DNA of 64,000 nt from Melanocharis versteri (lineage: Eukaryota; Chordata; Aves; Passeriformes; Melanocharitidae): assembly GCA_013397845.1 (NCBI GenBank), contig VZTG01007794.1:2089827-2153826 (forward strand), written 5' to 3'. The translations under genes were made by a program, and so were the position numbers. Under the pieces are notes generated by a model, which saw nothing but the letters and a program-made list of their open reading frames with translations, did not search any database and was not told where the DNA came from. Positions within the stretch are counted from its first letter, which is position 1. Each line of letters begins with the position of its first letter. This document shows, piece by piece, positions 60,633 through 64,000 of this stretch.

Positions 60633-63378
60633 TCCCACACCACAGGTTGAGTGCATTCTCTTGCCAATATAACACAAGAAAAGACAGCTCTCTAATAGGC
60701 AGCACATCCTCTTCTCATAAGCAAGACCATTGGCAAATACAATAGGATCAGGAAGAAGCTTGCTGAATGAAGTTGTGTTTCAGTTAATATCAGTGAGGCT
60801 GGCACCAATGCAAATAACATTTTCTTCGTTAGCTTCTAAGCACTTCCAATTGTGTCTCATCCTATTTTTCTGATCAGTTTTTTACAACCAACAATTGCTC
60901 TGTTTTGAAAGAGGGTTTTAAATTATTCCTTCACAGATATATGGAACTAATTCTGCAAGTGCGTGTTCATGAATAGACCTGAACAATTATCACTTTTGCA
61001 GAGAATAATACATACTCTGTAAATGTGGTTTTAGTTGTCCTGAAACTGTTCACACATTATTAGTACTGTGTTTCATGAGTGATGCTTGCTGGGAAGGAAA
61101 AGAGAAAAAAAAGGAATTAGCTTCACAAATAGGGAAGAGGAGGTAGTGCTCTTCAAATTGTACCTCTATGTCTAGTCTTAAGAGTGTAGAATAGCCAAGT
61201 TAAACTCCCACACAGCAAGGGAAGATGCAACCCTGTCTCTCAGCTGCCTGGAGTGTGGCTGTGGGTAGCAGGACACAGAGTGTCCTGTCCAGACCCTCCT
61301 AGGGTGTGAGAGTAGCTCTCAGCCTCCAATCTCCTGTTGGCTTTTCCTGACATAAAGCTCATAGTCCCTCCCAAAATGAGGGGACTCTGTGCATCTCATC
61401 TTGTGGGACAGTACTCCAGCCCAGCAGGCTGAAGAAGGCTGTCTTCTGGCCCAATCAGTATTTAAACAAGGATGTCTTCAACAGGAAAAGGGGAGAGTTG
61501 AAGATCAGCCAGCCCAGAATCCTTCAGAGACTGGGACTCTTGGGCAAGGAGGTGTCAGAGCCCCATGGTCAGGGCAGCTGCTTTACTCCAGGCAGGGACT
61601 TCAGCCTGAACTAGCCTTGCACTAGAGGTGGGGAATCTCTTATGCCCCCCTCTCTAACAGATGAAAGGCTGCAATGGCAATAACCGCTCCTTCCTTACGC
61701 AGTTGCATAACCCACCCCCTCTTTGCCTTTGTTCGCATGTGTCCATAGCAAAGCATTCCATTTTGGATTACATGGAACATTTTGTGTCAACTGAAAACAA
61801 TAAGACTGATCCCCTTCCTCTGCCTGTGAGTTAAAACCCCAAAAATTTACATTTGTTTTTTTTCTCTGAATCTAAATTATTTTCCAGTGAGGCTGCCAAG
61901 CTCAAAATCACTTCATCATGCAGCTCCAGAGATTAAATAAATGCATCCTCTCCCATACCTGCCTGATTCTCAATGAGAAACAGGACAAGAGACTCCAAAA
62001 CAGCACAGCCTGGCTTAGCAGGAAAAATTGTTGCTGATGTCCACACAATAGGCATGAAGAAGAATTTCAGGTATGTTGGAGCAAACAATGTGGCCTTTTG
62101 GAGCAAGATTTTGCTGCAGAACCTGAGGACCCTGATTGAATTCATAGTCAATACAGCTGGGAAGATGGAGATGATTTGCAACTTGAAACTAGATTGAAAA
62201 ATGAGGATTTACACAAAGGGCAGCATCTCCTTCCCCTTGCTCCACTCAGCTGCTGTAGAAGATCCCAATGCCACCTCCACTTTCTTCTTCTGTCACAGCA
62301 AAATAAGACCCCAAAGAGCCACTTTTGAGCATAATTCATCAAGCTCACTCACCAGTTCTTTTGATCAGGCATGCAACAGATGTTGCACCCCTCTATGAAG
62401 CTGCTGGACTACGCTATCATGAGGTTTTTATTATACCTTTTGACAAGCAGCTGCAATCTTTGAGACCAAAAGCCACTTTTACTTTTCAGCGCAGAGTTGC
62501 ACTTTACAGAGGAGAAGAACTATGCAATCAACAGACTAAAGCGGCTGAAGAGATAAATAACACTCTAAACCAAAGGGCAGATACAGTTACTTTCTGTGTG
62601 CTAATCAACGCCCCCGACGTGGGACATCAAAGCAGGGCAAACCAAGCACAGAATTCAATGTGTCCCTGAACTCAAGGCTGTGTGACAGGGACAGCATAGA
62701 AATGTCCCGATTATGTTTCACAAGCTGGCAAATCTTAGACCCGCCCTCAGAGGAAGACTGGCCCTGAAGGCAGGAAGCTGCGGTGGGACATGCTGTTCTG
62801 TGTGACTCCAAAGAGAATCTGTGATATCCCTGCTTTCATGTGGCACCCTCACATGTGAAATCTCCAGTGAAGATGATAAAAGCCTTTCGAGTGGGATACT
62901 CTCTTGTTTTGGTGGGCTTTCCATGGGTGAGGCGAAAGCTGATGGCAGAAGGCACTGGAAAGTAAGGATGAGTGGGAATACTCTTCCTTGACAGTGTTGG
63001 TCGAGCTCTGACCCCGCCACTGAATGAGAGATCTTGGAAATAAGCTTGTTCCATTGACATGGCTCAGAGGGATTATCTCCTCCTTGACCTTACAACCCTA
63101 TGGCTGATGAGCTTACCAGGTGCTTTTATCTAGCCCCAGCTGACACTGCCAAGGCGTTTTGTCAGATCTGCCGCTGCTGAGCGGAATACCGTCGGATGGA
63201 TTCTCCATGCCCATTCTGTTTTATAAATGACTTGGACAATGAGGCTTTCACACCAAGCAATGGGGCTTTCAGGCTGAGAGTCAGGGCAGGAGGACTGAAT
63301 GAAACCACACTCACAGTCCAATCTGGTGTCCAACAGGAGCATGGATCTCAGCAGCTGAAAGGAGAGCTGAACCGCTGA
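60633..63378. other. Unique non-coding sequence, no gene seen
   Basis: No gene is supported. The 62325-62669 plus frame (114 codons) and the 62718-63020 minus frame (100 codons) lack any motif I recognise. A short peptide F-I-N-D-L-D-N-E at 63219-63242 resembles the CR1 reverse transcriptase phrase FINDLD, but neighbouring residues do not follow the family. Confidence 0.45.
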
Positions 63379-63413
63379 ACAAATGCCTATAGTAGGCATT
63401 TGTGCCTACTATA
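63379..63413. repeat. Two overlapping perfect 11-bp hairpins sharing one arm
   Basis: Hairpin A pairs 63379-63389 (ACAAATGCCTA) with 63393-63403 (TAGGCATTTGT) around a 3-nt loop. Hairpin B pairs 63388-63398 (TATAGTAGGCA) with 63403-63413 (TGCCTACTATA) around a 4-nt loop. Both are perfect, and the shared segment 63393-63398 makes them mutually exclusive. Such triple-arm arrangements are typical products of a local template switch during replication, which copies a nearby strand in reverse. A structural RNA or protein-binding role is possible but has no other support. Confidence 0.9.
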
Positions 63414-64000
63414 ACTCCATATGAGGGGTCCAAACACAAGCAAATAAACCAGACATTCATTTTAAATGCAGTGCTCCTGAACAGAGATGTGGCTGTAGTC
63501 AATCTACCTCTCACCTAGCCACCACCAGTGCTTCCAAAGCAAAGGAAAGACTGTCAGAGCTGCTGAAAAATGAGCACTGGCCACTGAAGTTCTGCAGTGT
63601 GCAGCACTGAAAGTGCATTTTCCTGCATCCATGTAGTCAGCAGAAGCTATGCCTAGGCCAAAGAAAAGGTCGATGTGAAGACACACTTGCTAGTTGCTTG
63701 GACTCCTGTGTAGTTCAGGCAAATCATTGTCTTAACCACACATACACATGAATAATAACAGTAAATAACTATGATATAACCGTCCTTGCCAAACCGCAGG
63801 CAATCCGCTGCTTTATAATTCATCACAGCAGCAGGTCCATTCTCTTTCCCATGTAACACTCACAGTGGAGCAGAGAAACATATTCCCTGGCTGGAGTGGG
63901 TTTAGACCATAATTCAAGATATATGTAGAGCCTGTCTGGGAGTGACACATGCCTGTATGTATTGCATATGCATTGCCAGTGTTTCCCTTTGAATGCCACA
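63414..64000. other. Unique non-coding sequence at window end
   Basis: No gene or repeat is recognised. Short minus frames (63311-63514, 63504-63686, 63653-63859) show no motif. AATAAT- and TAAATAACTATG-type AT-rich words occur at 63750-63780. Confidence 0.45.

Noticed and set aside
60246..60707. 153-codon minus and 132-codon plus frames in the same DNA
   Set aside because: The two exclude each other, neither resembles a known family, and composition explains the openness.
63196..63378. Plus frame with F-I-N-D-L-D-N-E, resembling the CR1 reverse transcriptase phrase FINDLD
   Set aside because: Only six residues agree. The flanking residues and nucleotides do not follow CR1 and no FADD motif follows, so chance is more likely.
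1..64000. CRISPR arrays, tRNA or rRNA genes, bacterial operons, complete endogenous retroviruses
   Set aside because: No regularly spaced repeats, no tRNA box pair, no rRNA core sequence, and no retroviral terminal repeats or pol motifs were seen on either strand.

Overview
The window looks like ordinary non-coding nuclear DNA from a bird: mid GC, no operon-like packing, and sparse dispersed repeats that are nearly all CR1 (chicken repeat 1) LINEs. The clearest CR1 copies carry the hallmark 3' tails, the conserved C-terminal and 3' UTR region, and recognisable ORF2 peptides. Ancient CR1 relics, a MIR-core-like SINE and a palindromic MITE-like repeat of the kind seen across sauropsids fit an avian or, less likely, another archosaur genome. 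I could not assign a chromosome, locus or species.

I found no host protein-coding gene, exon, tRNA, rRNA or known small RNA that I can support. The open frames present are short, overlapping on both strands, unrelated to any family I recognise, and typical of chance. The longest (257 codons near 51.7-52.5 kb) lies in pyrimidine-rich sequence, where stop codons are scarce. An intron or intergenic region, possibly a regulatory landscape, is the most economical reading.

Layout. 0-5.4 kb: an ATAGAT microsatellite, then unique sequence. 5.48-5.65 kb: an ancient inverted-repeat element. 5.7-18 kb: unique sequence with a 13-bp-stem hairpin (9.6 kb), a T-rich tract (13.9 kb), a TG microsatellite (14.9 kb) and an 11-bp-stem hairpin (17.1 kb). 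18.8-21.4 kb: two very old CR1 relics in opposite orientation, one on the minus strand with endonuclease remnants and one on the plus strand with reverse transcriptase remnants. 27.9-28.8 kb: a minus-strand CR1 with FADD and C-terminal peptides. 33.0 kb: a small minus-strand CR1 scrap. 34.86-34.92 kb: an 18-bp tandem repeat. 39.0 kb: a G-quadruplex motif. 39.4 kb: a MIR-like core in unique sequence that resembles a conserved element. 41.8-42.2 kb: a plus-strand CR1 3' end. 47.8-48.6 kb: a CR1 inserted into another CR1. 54.5 kb: an ATTA microsatellite. 60.6 kb: a possible ancient repeat tail. 63.4 kb: two overlapping perfect hairpins sharing one arm.

No multi-gene system is visible. The points most worth checking are the overlapping hairpins at 63.4 kb (a template-switch signature), the nested CR1 pair, the MIR core as a possible exapted element, and the opposed old CR1 relics. 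All repeat calls come from reading the sequence against remembered CR1 and MIR features, not from a database search.
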